In this document: in pieces, positions 24,655 through 33,487 of the stretch
Position numbering within the stretch: position 1 is the first letter of the stretch
Layout of the letters: every line of letters begins with the position of its first letter
Source of the DNA: a virus
Reading direction: 5' to 3' (one strand)
Length of the DNA: 41,326 bases
IMG/VR virus record: IMGVR_UViG_3300034105_001000
Span: 1-41,326 of that record
Position numbers and translations under genes: made by a program
Notes under the pieces: model-generated
What the model saw: the letters and a program-made list of their open reading frames with translations, nothing else
What the model was told of the DNA's origin: nothing
The model's database searches: none

Positions 24655-26194
24655 TCACTCTTAAGTTATTGATTACACAATCGGTTGATAATATTGTAAC
24701 AGCAACTGATGCTGCATTTCTTAATGCTGATTTTGTAACTAATAGTGGGTCAATAATTCCAACCTCAATCATATTAACCGTTTTATTAGTTATAACATTT
24801 AAGCCAAATCCAACACGTCTATTTGTAGGTATCACATCAATACCGGCATTTCTTAAAATGGTATAGAATGGAGCGGTAATTGCATTTAATAAAACAGTTT
24901 CTCCGGCAGACTCTGAATTAATAATTTCTGAAGCATCAAGTAAAGCGATGCCCCCTCCTGGAATAATACCTTCTTTTATTGCTGCTTTAGTTGCGCAAAT
25001 TGCGTCTTCTACTCTGTCTGCTTTTTCTTTTAATTCAATATCAGAATTAGCGCCAACCTTTACAATCGCTACTTTAGCGCATAGCCTAGCTAATCTTCTT
25101 TCTAATCTAATAACTTCTCCAGGCGGATTATTATCTAATAATTTTGCTTTTATATCGTCTATTAGTTTAGCAATCTCTTCTGTTGGTTCGCCAACTTGTA
25201 ATATTGTATCTCCGTCACTAGTTATGCTTTTTAAACATGAGCCTAGGTACTCCGGTTGGATTAAATCCATATCATCGCCTAAGTCCTCATTGATAACAGT
25301 TGCTCCTGTTAATAAAGCTAAATCGGATAACATATCTTTTTTGCTTACTCCATATGTGGGAGCGTTAATAACATTAACTTTGATATTCCCTTTAACTTTA
25401 TTCATTGCTAATGCTGATATAACCGCCGGTTCCACATCTGCAATAATTAATAAAGATTTATTTGCTTTTATAATATATTCTAATACTGATTGTATTTGTC
25501 TAATATTTTCAACCGGCGATTCAATAATCAACACTTGTGGATTATCTAACTCGGCGGTCTTTTTTGTATGGTTTGTAACAAAATGAGAATTAACTAATCC
25601 TTTGTCATATTGTACCCCGTCTAATACTTCAATTTCTGTTTCAGCAAGTGATGATGATTCCATCATAACAATCCCGGTTTCATTAACGGCTCTAAAAGCG
25701 TCTCCAATAATTTTTCCTAGTATAGGATCATTGTTTGTTGATATAGTTGCAATCTGATCGATCATTGTTCCAGTAACTGGCATCGCAATAGATTCTAAAT
25801 ACTTAATTACTTTTTCAACTGTATCTTCAATACCATTCTTAAGTTCTCTTGAACTAATAGCATCTTTAACTTCATAAGCCTCAGACAAAATAGCGTGAGC
25901 TAATACTGTCGCTGTGGTTGTTCCGTCGCCGGCTTCTTTAACTGTTTTTCTAGCAGCTTCTTTTAAAAGCCTTGCTCCCATATTTTCAATAGGATCTAAT
26001 AGTACTATACTATCTGCTACGGTTACACCGTCTTTTGTAATTACAGGATTACCTGATCCGTCTTCTAACATTACACATTTACCACTTGCTCCAAGTGTTG
26101 AACTAACAGCTTTGGTTAATTTTGTAATACCTTCAAAAACCTTGTTCTTGGCGTCATCGCCAAAACTTAAGTTCTTAACAATTGCATCTGACAT
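24638..26194 (-). CDS. groEL: Chaperonin GroEL
   Basis: A 518-residue group I chaperonin. It has equatorial motifs KDGVTVA (54-60) and GDGTTTAT (89-96, nucleotide binding). The catalytic Asp is in VEDA (395-398, the counterpart of E. coli D398), and IPGGG is at 411-415, so it should be an active ATPase. The apical substrate groove differs from E. coli: Leu200 and His204 stand where E. coli has Tyr199 and Tyr203, and Gln235 replaces Leu234, while Phe205 and Leu238 are kept. It ends soon after CVINNLRVNEGNR, lacking the Gly-Gly-Met tail. It lies inside the virion/lysis operon, implying a role in folding late proteins such as capsid or fibres. Confidence 0.96.
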   Translation of the reverse strand: MSDAIVKNLSFGDDAKNKVFEGITKLTKAVSSTLGASGKCVMLEDGSGNPVITKDGVTVADSIVLLDPIENMGARLLKEAARKTVKEAGDGTTTATVLAHAILSEAYEVKDAISSRELKNGIEDTVEKVIKYLESIAMPVTGTMIDQIATISTNNDPILGKIIGDAFRAVNETGIVMMESSSLAETEIEVLDGVQYDKGLVNSHFVTNHTKKTAELDNPQVLIIESPVENIRQIQSVLEYIIKANKSLLIIADVEPAVISALAMNKVKGNIKVNVINAPTYGVSKKDMLSDLALLTGATVINEDLGDDMDLIQPEYLGSCLKSITSDGDTILQVGEPTEEIAKLIDDIKAKLLDNNPPGEVIRLERRLARLCAKVAIVKVGANSDIELKEKADRVEDAICATKAAIKEGIIPGGGIALLDASEIINSESAGETVLLNAITAPFYTILRNAGIDVIPTNRRVGFGLNVITNKTVNMIEVGIIDPLLVTKSALRNAASVAVTILSTDCVINNLRVNEGNR

Positions 26195-26253
26195 ATTTAT
26201 TTGATTTAATTTAATTTGATTATATTGCTATTATTACGTGGGATTAATATTTT

Positions 26254-26730
26254 TTAACTAAGTATCTTAAGTGTGTTCGTTTTATTATGATATTTATAAA
26301 ATATAAACATAATAAGTATAACAGATAACAAAGCTATTAAGTACGCAATATAGTTTGCTTTTTTAATTACTTCTTTTTTCTTTGTTACGATTTCTGTTTT
26401 AACCGCTGTTTTTTGCGTTTTAGACGTGTTTAAATTAGTTTTTTTACTTTTTGAATGTATATTACTGTTAGTACGTTTTTTAATCGTTATGGTGACGTTT
26501 TTATATATCTTTCCATCAACAATAAATTCAGCACAAGAATCAATTGGCTTAATAATTATGTCTTCTAAAATCGCTTCTTTTTTTACGTAACTACTATCTA
26601 TTACTTTTACTGACAATGTATCTTTTATTTCAACAACACTGTCTTTTTTTATTTCAACTTTATCAATTTGAACTTTTCTACTTGCGCACGATGACAAGAA
26701 AATTAGAAGTAATATTATTATTTTTTTCAT
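26254..26730 (-). CDS. Unimolecular spanin (lipoprotein with C-terminal membrane anchor)
   Basis: A 158-residue protein with start at 26730 (TAATG overlap with the endolysin stop). An N-terminal signal MKKIIILLLIFLSSCASRK carries a lipobox ending at Cys15, for lipid attachment and outer-membrane anchoring. The middle is a Lys/Ser/Thr-rich periplasmic linker. Residues about 127-145 (YIAYLIALLSVILIMFIFY) are a C-terminal transmembrane segment for the inner membrane. A lipobox at one end and a membrane anchor at the other is the plan of a u-spanin, which fuses inner and outer membranes at lysis. The position behind the endolysin supports this. A start 27 bases earlier is possible but would put extra residues before the signal. 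Confidence 0.75.
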   Translation of the reverse strand: MKKIIILLLIFLSSCASRKVQIDKVEIKKDSVVEIKDTLSVKVIDSSYVKKEAILEDIIIKPIDSCAEFIVDGKIYKNVTITIKKRTNSNIHSKSKKTNLNTSKTQKTAVKTEIVTKKKEVIKKANYIAYLIALLSVILIMFIFYKYHNKTNTLKILS

Positions 26731-27194
26731 TATTCTTTTATTTGAAAGTGCATACAATCTTTACCCCATAGATCCCCTCCCCATTCAAAGCCATACTTTT
26801 TAAATATGCTTATCATGGGCTTGTATTCCTGTTTTGAAAATTGGGCTTTAGTTAAAATGGTGTTCATGCTATTTCTAGCTGGATCTAAGTCTATAGCTAT
26901 TGCCCAAGAATGGGTACTCCATCTATTAGCGGCTCTCATCTTTCTAAAATTAAAACAACCACCAAATAAATCAATACCTAGCTCCTGTATTTTTGCAATA
27001 CCATAAGTACTTAGTAATTCATTAAAAACATTTAAGAATTTATCTGATACAAGTTTATGACAACGCATAGTCTTAACCTCTGTGTCTATATCCCAAGCTA
27101 AACGCATTGAGTAAGGCAATTTTATTGTGGTTAAGTATCCTTCTCCTGTTTGATTAGGCTTACCGTATTTAGTTGTGATTTGCGCTGTTGTCAT
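26730..27194 (-). CDS. Endolysin, M15-family peptidase
   Basis: A 154-residue zinc peptidase of the M15 (VanY / L-Ala-D-Glu or D-Ala-D-Ala peptidase) type that cuts peptidoglycan cross-link peptides. The zinc and catalytic pattern is clear: STHSWAIAIDLD (residues 93-104, with His95 and Asp102 seven apart) and DCMHF (146-150, with His149). EWGGDLWGKD (137-146) is the usual aromatic motif before the last His. The substrate region includes FGGCFNFRKMRAANRW (77-92). There is no signal peptide, so export depends on a holin. The holin candidate ends 1 bp upstream, and the spanin start overlaps its stop. Confidence 0.9.
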   Translation of the reverse strand: MTTAQITTKYGKPNQTGEGYLTTIKLPYSMRLAWDIDTEVKTMRCHKLVSDKFLNVFNELLSTYGIAKIQELGIDLFGGCFNFRKMRAANRWSTHSWAIAIDLDPARNSMNTILTKAQFSKQEYKPMISIFKKYGFEWGGDLWGKDCMHFQIKE

Positions 27195-27195
27195 T

Positions 27196-27381
27196 TTAAT
27201 TTTTTATTTTACTTACTATATCTGTAAACCCTTGTATGCTAATATAAGCAGTTGCTATTATAACCCAGTCGGTTGATATTAAATACCCAGAAAATAATCC
27301 AGCACAAGCAACTATAAAAACAGAAAGTTTACGACTAATCCATTTGTTTAATAATATATCTAATTTTTCTTTACTACTCAT
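27196..27381 (-). CDS. Holin (putative)
   Basis: A 61-residue protein with a charged N-terminus (MSSKEKLDILLNKWISRK) and two hydrophobic segments: residues 19-36 (LSVFIVACAGLFSGYLIS) and 38-56 (DWVIIATAYISIQGFTDIV). They are joined by a tight Thr-Asp turn, and the tail is short and basic. Size and topology match small two-segment holins. It lies 1 bp upstream of the M15 endolysin and 1 bp downstream of another membrane-anchored protein, completing a lysis cassette. The specific family was not tested. Confidence 0.7.
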   Translation of the reverse strand: MSSKEKLDILLNKWISRKLSVFIVACAGLFSGYLISTDWVIIATAYISIQGFTDIVSKIKN

Positions 27382-27382
27382 A

Positions 27383-27697
27383 TTAATCTATCGATTTTAA
27401 TGCATGGTCATTTTCTATTTTATCTAGTATCCAAACTAATGCTAATCCACATTTTGTGAGTGTACCAGTTAATTGATTCTTTCCTAGAACACTAGATATA
27501 GTCTCCTCAATATTTCCAAATCTATGTCCCTTATCATTTATAAGTACTTTGTTAAATAAAGTTCTAAACTCCCTATTGCCAAACTTGTCTAAGTTAACTG
27601 CACTACTCTTAAAATATCCAGACTTGTTCTTAACAAATAACCAGTTTATTATAGTTAATGGTAAATAAAGAATATATGCTATTATAAACAGTATCAT
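27383..27697 (-). CDS. Membrane-anchored conserved phage protein
   Basis: A 104-residue protein with an N-terminal membrane segment (residues 1-21, MILFIIAYILYLPLTIINWL), followed by a soluble domain. The soluble part carries the pattern YFKSSAVNLDKFGNREFRTL, then EETISSVLGKNQ and LVWILDKIEND. I recall this pattern as common near lysis genes in phages of Gram-negative hosts, without a known role. It overlaps the upstream gene by 4 bases (ATGA) and is packed against the holin gene. A lysis-control or superinfection role is possible, but that is inference. Confidence 0.6.
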   Translation of the reverse strand: MILFIIAYILYLPLTIINWLFVKNKSGYFKSSAVNLDKFGNREFRTLFNKVLINDKGHRFGNIEETISSVLGKNQLTGTLTKCGLALVWILDKIENDHALKSID

Positions 27698-28110
27698 AAC
27701 AAGATTGCGTCTGCTTGTATAAATAAATCATCAACCTGCTCGTTAGTCATTTGTAATGCAGACTGTAATAATAAAACGGTCTGACTTGCTCTCTCCACAG
27801 TTGTTCCAAATTTCCATATGTATGTTGCAGCAGTCTTAGAAGGTTCTGGCATAGCTTCTATAGCAGACTCTATCTGAGTCTCAAGCTGCATTAACTTTAA
27901 AACCGTTCTAATCCTCCATAGTTGTACCTCGTAAGGTACAGTTATAGTAGGCATGTCTACATATTGTATATACGCAGGAAGTTCATCCTCTGAAATTTCA
28001 AACAAGGTTGGATAATTTACTACTGAACGATGACTCTCTAATGGCTCTTGAGCTACTACTACTGTGTAACTATTTGTACCTACTGAATTAATTTGTCTTA
28101 TATGTCTCAT
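27694..28110 (-). CDS. Tail-fibre-linked small protein (possible fibre chaperone)
   Basis: A 138-residue protein. The N-terminal part is beta-rich (SYTVVVAQEP...), and a helix-rich C-terminal part starts YEVQLWRIRTVLKLMQLETQ and ends QVDDLFIQADAILL. Its ATG shares a base with the fibre stop (TAATG at 28110), so it is translated with the 1382-aa fibre. Small helical proteins encoded right after fibres often assist fibre folding or attach to them. No named family is assigned. It also overlaps the downstream membrane-protein gene by 4 bases. Confidence 0.55.
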   Translation of the reverse strand: MRHIRQINSVGTNSYTVVVAQEPLESHRSVVNYPTLFEISEDELPAYIQYVDMPTITVPYEVQLWRIRTVLKLMQLETQIESAIEAMPEPSKTAATYIWKFGTTVERASQTVLLLQSALQMTNEQVDDLFIQADAILL

Positions 28111-31100
28111 TATTTAAAGTATAATATTGTTAAAGAAACTGATTTTGCTGTTATAGCAGCACTATGTTGAACTACTATTTCAAAGCCATCATTAGCAGCA
28201 TTTCGTCTTAAAAAACAAGACCTACCAGCGGATGGGGGCAATATATTAATATCTGTAAATAACAAACCACTCCCAAAACACATTATATTAGATGCCCCTG
28301 TAAAACCCGTTATGTCTTTTGGAGTTGGAGAACCAGTAGGCAAAGGTAGTCTTACGCTTGTGTTAGAAGAACCAACACTATAACTTAAATTTATTCTTAA
28401 AGTAACCACGTTATTTTGTTCAACCCATTCAAAGTTGTTGGCTAATAAAGTTGTCGGAGCACTTAATGACCAAATAGGAGTTTCTGAATATGTCCCTGAA
28501 TTCGATGTTGAACCACCACCTCCTGTTGCGGCTATTGTTAATTGTCTTGTTGCCCCTGTTCCTGATGGTGTAATAGTTATATTAGTTCCAGCAACTAACT
28601 CCGCTTCAACTTGCGCCCTTGTTGCACTGTTGAAGTCTGAAATGTCGGTGGTCGTTATGTCTGCACCTGCAGTAACTAATCCCTTTGAATCATATGTAAT
28701 CTTTGTTTTTGTAGCTCCTGTTATTGCAGTATTTTCATCTACTTTACCATCTAATTGTGTTTGTATAGAACTTGTAACGCCTTTTACATATTGCATTTCT
28801 AATGCTGTTGGACCTATTGTATCGAATCCAATAAACAACTCTCCAGTAGATGGATTACCATAAACTACAGTGGCAGATGTATTTGCAAGTGATACAGGTA
28901 GTCTAATATTAGAACTAAATGTTTTTTCTCCTGCTATAGTTTCATTTCCTGTTAGATGTACTACACTTGCGTCATTTGCTTTTGCGTTTATTTGAGTTTG
29001 TATTGCACTTGTAACGCCTTTTACATATTTTAATTCTACTAATGATGGATAACCATCCGCTGTAGTTAAACTTTTAATACTTTTATTTGAATCAAAAGAG
29101 GCTATTGTAGAAGTTACTTCTGAGTTAATTACTAACCCTAAATCATTCATTTTAACTCTTTCAATTGATGAAGAACCATTACTAGTGTAAAATATTAAAT
29201 CAGTTTTACCTGAACCACCAGTACCAATACCATTTTGTGTAATAGCTTTTATTTGTGCAGTTGAATAAGCAACACTGTCATCATCTTTTGCAGAAAATTG
29301 TAATGTTCCTACAGTATTTCCAGCTACAATATTAGTATTAGTATTTCTTATATCAAATACTCCACCAGTTGTAGAACCTACTGTAGCTTGTGGTAGTAAT
29401 CCATAGGTAGGAGTTCCAACAACCCCATCCCCAAGAATAGTTTGACTACTGAATGTTTTTGCCCCTGCGAATGTTTGTGTTCCTGTTGTAACTACACCTC
29501 TTGCAGTTGCACTTGCACTTGGTAAATTAAATGTATGTGTACTTCCACTTGAAACAATATCAAAATCTGTTCCTGTTGTTCCTGTTGCAAGTGTTTGAGA
29601 AGGCTGCGTAATTCCATTTATAGCAGTTATACCACCAACAAAATTAGTTATCACTTCGCAAAGGTTACTATCTTCGGTATGTAACGTAACACTATGTAAT
29701 CCAACTGCATTTGAAGCTATAACTCTAATTGCTAATCTATCTGTTGCTAATAAAGTAGTTTGTGGAATACCTACGTTTGTGACATATAAATTAGTAGTTG
29801 TATTTGTTTGTAAACTAATCGGATTTGAAACCCCAGTTGCAATTAATGTAAACGCACCATCATATTTGTATAATTCTATATGAACATTAGTACCTGAATT
29901 GTTAATACTTGATTGTAACCATAACTCAAAGTTCCAAGCACCTGAAGGAATTTCTAATCTGTTTGGACTTTCAACATCTGTTAAGAATTGTGCTATTGTT
30001 CCATTACCAACTAAAGAAAAGTCTGTTCCAGCTCCAATTACCGCAGTTGCTCCTATTTGTTTATATCCAGCTACATTGCTTGCAATACTTCCATTTAAGT
30101 AAAAGTTTACCGAACTACTACCGCCAGCTCCGCCAGTTGATGATATAGTACCTCCACTTATAGTTATGTTTGTACCTGCTGTTATTGTATCGCCATTAGC
30201 AGCTAATAATTGTGCGGAAGTACCACCATCTTTTATTAATTTTTGAGCGGTTAACTCTCCCTCTTGGTTTATGGTTAGTTTATCAACCCCATTCTTATCT
30301 AATTCTATAAAATTCCCTGTTGAAGATGTTCCACTATTTATTACTAAACCTTTATTTGTGTTTCCTAAATTAACTTCAACGCTTGGTGTACCATTACCAT
30401 TACCATTTACTTCAATTCCTTTGCCGTTATAGGACAAAGCGGACATGCCAACTCCCGAAACGACAACTCCCGAAACACCGACTCCCGAATATGAACTTCC
30501 GTAAACCCCAACTCCCGTATATGAAGCTCCTTCAATAGCAGTACCTTCTGCAGAAATTCCTTTAACCCCTATATAATCTGAATTTGAAGAAATCCCAGTA
30601 GAGGTAGTCCCTGACGCGGTTACAGTTAAAGCTACTGCATCATTATTTGTAACTGCAACTGTTATGGGATTAGTTGTGGTTGCGCCAATATTAGTAACCT
30701 GTTGAAGATTTTGTGATCCCACAACATTTGTTAAATATTCTTTAGTCACTACAGCTTTACCAGTAGCGTCTCCGTCTATTAATATATTTGTTTGCCCCGG
30801 TACCGTTGTTAATCCTGTACTTGTAGATTGTAATCTAATTTGTCCTAATCCGTTTCCTATTATTACATTGCCTGCCAATCCAGCAGCGAACGTTCCGTCC
30901 CAACAACCTATAATTGTATTATTAGATCCTGTTGTTACTCCTGATTTTTGTTTAGGATTTAATATTATATTATAACTGCCGGAAGTTATAGACGCATTGG
31001 TTATGTTTTCTATTAATAGATTATTAGTTCCTGTACTAACATCTCTACCAGCTTGAAACCCTATAAGTATATTAGAGCTACCGGAAGAAGCCGTAGCGCC

Positions 31101-32258
31101 TCCCGCAACTGACCCGATTGCAGTATTATTAGAACCTGTATTATTTTGCAAAGCAGACGTACCGACTGCGGTGTTTCTTGATCCATTTAGATTATTTCTA
31201 AGAGCGCTAGGCCCAATAGCGGTATTATATGACCCGCCTTGAAGCAAATGTAAAGCTCCTCCGCCAATTGCAGTATTAAATGTTCCTGTGGTACAAAATC
31301 TCAACGTCCAGTCTCCAAACGCATCATTTGAATGACCTGTAGTTAATGATTTTAATGCTTCCTCGCCAAACGCAGTATTATAATATCCTTGATCTCCTGT
31401 AGTATGTACAACTGATTGCAACGCTAGATATCCTACCGCTGTATTTTCTGATAGAGGGTCAGAGATATTTCCTCTGCCAATTCTTATTCCATTTATTTTT
31501 TTGTCTACGCCACCAAGTTCTTGTAAAGAAGTATTATTTACTATTCCGCTTGTTGTTGCTGAAACTACTCCTACTGTTGGTATGTTAAGTATATTACTAA
31601 TTAATGTAGCCGCCCCAGAACCTGTTGTTGTTAAACTAGTAATCCTATTGTTATATGCAGTATTCCAACTTGACGAACTAGTTATTCTGGAATCTTCTAA
31701 AGTACCCGCCCATCCTAATGTAAGACTTACTCCTTGTAATAACGCGTTACCAGGAGAACCGCCTAGTGTTAGTGTTACATTCGTATCGTCTACTTTTGTA
31801 AGAGCAGCCGGAGTTACAAGTGCAGTACTGTTTAATACATTACCTGTAAATGATAACCCTGTACCTAATGTTATTTCTTCAAATACACCAGTTCCAGTGG
31901 AATATCTACCAATAAGTTTATTAGTGGACATTGATGTCGATATCACAGGAGTCGTGCCTATTGTAGCCGTTATAGGCGCAATAGCGCTTATAGAAGTTAT
32001 ACTTCCAATATCATACCTAGGTATATTAAGTATGCCTGTTGTTTGATTAAGCGTTGCTGGTCCAGCGGAATTATTCGTAGTTAATGTTATTTCTTTTTGT
32101 AATCCACCGTCAACTATAAAGAACTCTGCTAAGTCAGATAACAAAAAATTCCTAGTAACAGTTTTTAATTGACCATTAATACTCTTCTCCGTTGTGCCTA
32201 CTAACTCATCTAATAACTTTATATCGTCGTTTAATGGATATGAATATATTATAGCCAT
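28110..32258 (-). CDS. Large tail fibre with head-like (Hep_Hag-type) repeats
   Basis: A 1382-residue fibre. Residues 1-50 (MAIIYSYPLNDDIKLLDELV, and so on) are the virion-anchoring module shared with two genes upstream. Residues about 270-415 hold repeats of the form 'NTAIG--AL----G--NTA(I/V)G', as in trimeric surface adhesins. Residues about 575-620 hold a second repeat set (VYGSSYSGVGVSG). Two MQYVKGVTSSIQTQ-like repeats lie near residues 1075 and 1155. The last ~130 residues form a compact beta-rich tip. No S74 autocleavage chaperone is seen at the C-terminus. It is expected to be a trimeric host-recognition fibre, and the small protein at 27694-28110 is coupled to it. Confidence 0.85.
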   Translation of the reverse strand: MAIIYSYPLNDDIKLLDELVGTTEKSINGQLKTVTRNFLLSDLAEFFIVDGGLQKEITLTTNNSAGPATLNQTTGILNIPRYDIGSITSISAIAPITATIGTTPVISTSMSTNKLIGRYSTGTGVFEEITLGTGLSFTGNVLNSTALVTPAALTKVDDTNVTLTLGGSPGNALLQGVSLTLGWAGTLEDSRITSSSSWNTAYNNRITSLTTTGSGAATLISNILNIPTVGVVSATTSGIVNNTSLQELGGVDKKINGIRIGRGNISDPLSENTAVGYLALQSVVHTTGDQGYYNTAFGEEALKSLTTGHSNDAFGDWTLRFCTTGTFNTAIGGGALHLLQGGSYNTAIGPSALRNNLNGSRNTAVGTSALQNNTGSNNTAIGSVAGGATASSGSSNILIGFQAGRDVSTGTNNLLIENITNASITSGSYNIILNPKQKSGVTTGSNNTIIGCWDGTFAAGLAGNVIIGNGLGQIRLQSTSTGLTTVPGQTNILIDGDATGKAVVTKEYLTNVVGSQNLQQVTNIGATTTNPITVAVTNNDAVALTVTASGTTSTGISSNSDYIGVKGISAEGTAIEGASYTGVGVYGSSYSGVGVSGVVVSGVGMSALSYNGKGIEVNGNGNGTPSVEVNLGNTNKGLVINSGTSSTGNFIELDKNGVDKLTINQEGELTAQKLIKDGGTSAQLLAANGDTITAGTNITISGGTISSTGGAGGSSSVNFYLNGSIASNVAGYKQIGATAVIGAGTDFSLVGNGTIAQFLTDVESPNRLEIPSGAWNFELWLQSSINNSGTNVHIELYKYDGAFTLIATGVSNPISLQTNTTTNLYVTNVGIPQTTLLATDRLAIRVIASNAVGLHSVTLHTEDSNLCEVITNFVGGITAINGITQPSQTLATGTTGTDFDIVSSGSTHTFNLPSASATARGVVTTGTQTFAGAKTFSSQTILGDGVVGTPTYGLLPQATVGSTTGGVFDIRNTNTNIVAGNTVGTLQFSAKDDDSVAYSTAQIKAITQNGIGTGGSGKTDLIFYTSNGSSSIERVKMNDLGLVINSEVTSTIASFDSNKSIKSLTTADGYPSLVELKYVKGVTSAIQTQINAKANDASVVHLTGNETIAGEKTFSSNIRLPVSLANTSATVVYGNPSTGELFIGFDTIGPTALEMQYVKGVTSSIQTQLDGKVDENTAITGATKTKITYDSKGLVTAGADITTTDISDFNSATRAQVEAELVAGTNITITPSGTGATRQLTIAATGGGGSTSNSGTYSETPIWSLSAPTTLLANNFEWVEQNNVVTLRINLSYSVGSSNTSVRLPLPTGSPTPKDITGFTGASNIMCFGSGLLFTDINILPPSAGRSCFLRRNAANDGFEIVVQHSAAITAKSVSLTILYFK

Positions 32259-32287
32259 TGCTTATTTTGTATTTATTAATTTAATAA

Positions 32288-33016
32288 TTAATTATTTTCT
32301 ATTAGTCTTACTGACATTCCCCATTCTTTTTGCTGGGATGCGCTGATTGCAGTTTGAACATTATATTGAAGCATACGGAAATTAGCGTAGAAAGTACCGT
32401 CTTCTGTTAAACTCCACCAGAGACCGTAGTAGCCAATGTCGAAAAATGCTCCGTCCTCCTCGCGGCGCCCTCCAGGAAGGCCCGTAAAGCCACTTGAGTT
32501 GCTAGCTATCTGAACAGCTTCTTCCCATAAACCAGTGCCCGCTTGTATAGTTCCTGTTGATTTCATCTTGCCTCCTGCCACACTTTCTCCGCCTAAATAG
32601 GTGGTTAATGTTGTCCATTCTGCATCTGTTGGAATATGATAACCCGCAGGTGCTAATCCCCCATTACTAATATTATTAACGGCATGCCAGTTGTATAGTT
32701 TACCATAAATAGCATCATTGGCAGGGTCATTATCATAGTGACACCAAGCCCCTATTCCATCGTTACCTTTGCTGAACCAATCGGCATCGTCAATTGCTTG
32801 GGGTATAGGATCTCCATTAGCGTAAGTACTGACATTAAGATTACATCCTTTCCAAGTTTGTGTCCCAATTACTACATTGGGAAGATTACACGGTGTAATT
32901 GGCGGAGCTAAAGGCCAAATTAAAGTAGAGCCGCAATATATTTGGCTTACATTTGTATTCCCGACTTTTATATTGCCAGATAACGGTGTAATATTATTTA
33001 TCTTTAAATCGCTCAT
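32288..33016 (-). CDS. FISUMP-domain receptor-binding protein candidate
   Basis: A 242-residue protein. Residues 1-42 (MSDLKINNITPLSGNIKVG, then VSQIYCGSTLIWP) are a short phage-type anchor. From about residue 45 it is a 'Fibrobacter succinogenes major paralogous' domain: IGTQTWKGCNLNVSTYANGD, then YGKLYNWHAV (about 108), GLAPAGYHIPTDAEWTTL, GLPGGRREEDG, YYGLWWS and the closing MSVRLIEN. This fold is related to C-type-lectin-like domains used for ligand recognition. The domain is visibly richer in G+C than its neighbours, suggesting capture from a Bacteroidota host. Its start overlaps the adaptor-gene stop (TAATG), so the two act as an adaptor/tip pair. Confidence 0.8.
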   Translation of the reverse strand: MSDLKINNITPLSGNIKVGNTNVSQIYCGSTLIWPLAPPITPCNLPNVVIGTQTWKGCNLNVSTYANGDPIPQAIDDADWFSKGNDGIGAWCHYDNDPANDAIYGKLYNWHAVNNISNGGLAPAGYHIPTDAEWTTLTTYLGGESVAGGKMKSTGTIQAGTGLWEEAVQIASNSSGFTGLPGGRREEDGAFFDIGYYGLWWSLTEDGTFYANFRMLQYNVQTAISASQQKEWGMSVRLIENN

Positions 33017-33444
33017 TATATTATTATATATAGTGTACTATCTAATTTTGTAGCTGCGGCATACTGCGCGGCATCTAATGTTACTATTTGTGTAATCTTA
33101 GGGGTCGCTGTATATATATCATCAGTATTCCTTACGTAATCAGCATTATTTATTCCCGCGCTATTTGTTGTAGTGCCATTTGCCATTAAGTATTCAGTGC
33201 CTAATCCGCCTGATTTTATAAACGAATTAGCTGTTATATTTAGCGTTGTATTTGGACCGGCTGCTGTTACTTGTTGCAACGTTGGAGTTGGCTGTATAAC
33301 TGTTTCTACTAATTCAACTATTGATTGAATTGTAAACGTCCTTGTTCTAGGAGTGTCTTCTCCTCCTTGAACGGCCATTTCTGTGCCTATTAGCAAGTCT
33401 TGCAGCTCTGGTGTTGCTATTGGGTAACTATATATTATTGCCAT
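33016..33444 (-). CDS. Fibre adaptor: shared N-terminal module with short C-terminal module
   Basis: A 142-residue protein. Residues 1-50 (MAIIYSYPIATPELQDLLIG, TPRTRTFTIQSIVELVE) are nearly identical to the start of the next fibre gene upstream (33488-34615) and related to that of the 1382-aa fibre. The C-terminal 25 residues (ITQIVTLDAAQYAAATKLDS, then TLYIII) match the small phage motif 'L--A-Y-A---D--TLY-I'. It has no large receptor-binding tip of its own. The FISUMP gene is coupled to it by a TAATG overlap, so it may carry that protein as its tip. Confidence 0.7.
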   Translation of the reverse strand: MAIIYSYPIATPELQDLLIGTEMAVQGGEDTPRTRTFTIQSIVELVETVIQPTPTLQQVTAAGPNTTLNITANSFIKSGGLGTEYLMANGTTTNSAGINNADYVRNTDDIYTATPKITQIVTLDAAQYAAATKLDSTLYIII

Positions 33445-33487
33445 ATTTTGCGTTTATTATTTTAATTGAAGTTTGTAATACTATTAT

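Noticed and set aside
24948-25586. A 212-residue frame on the + strand opposite groEL.
   Set aside because: It lies entirely antisense to an unmistakable GroEL gene and its sequence mirrors the complementary codons.
31501-32046. A 181-residue + strand frame opposite the large fibre gene.
   Set aside because: A shadow of the Thr/Ser/Gly-rich fibre codons; no start context or family support.
32288-33016. A full diversity-generating retroelement.
   Set aside because: Only a candidate target domain is present; no reverse transcriptase and no template repeat were found in the window.
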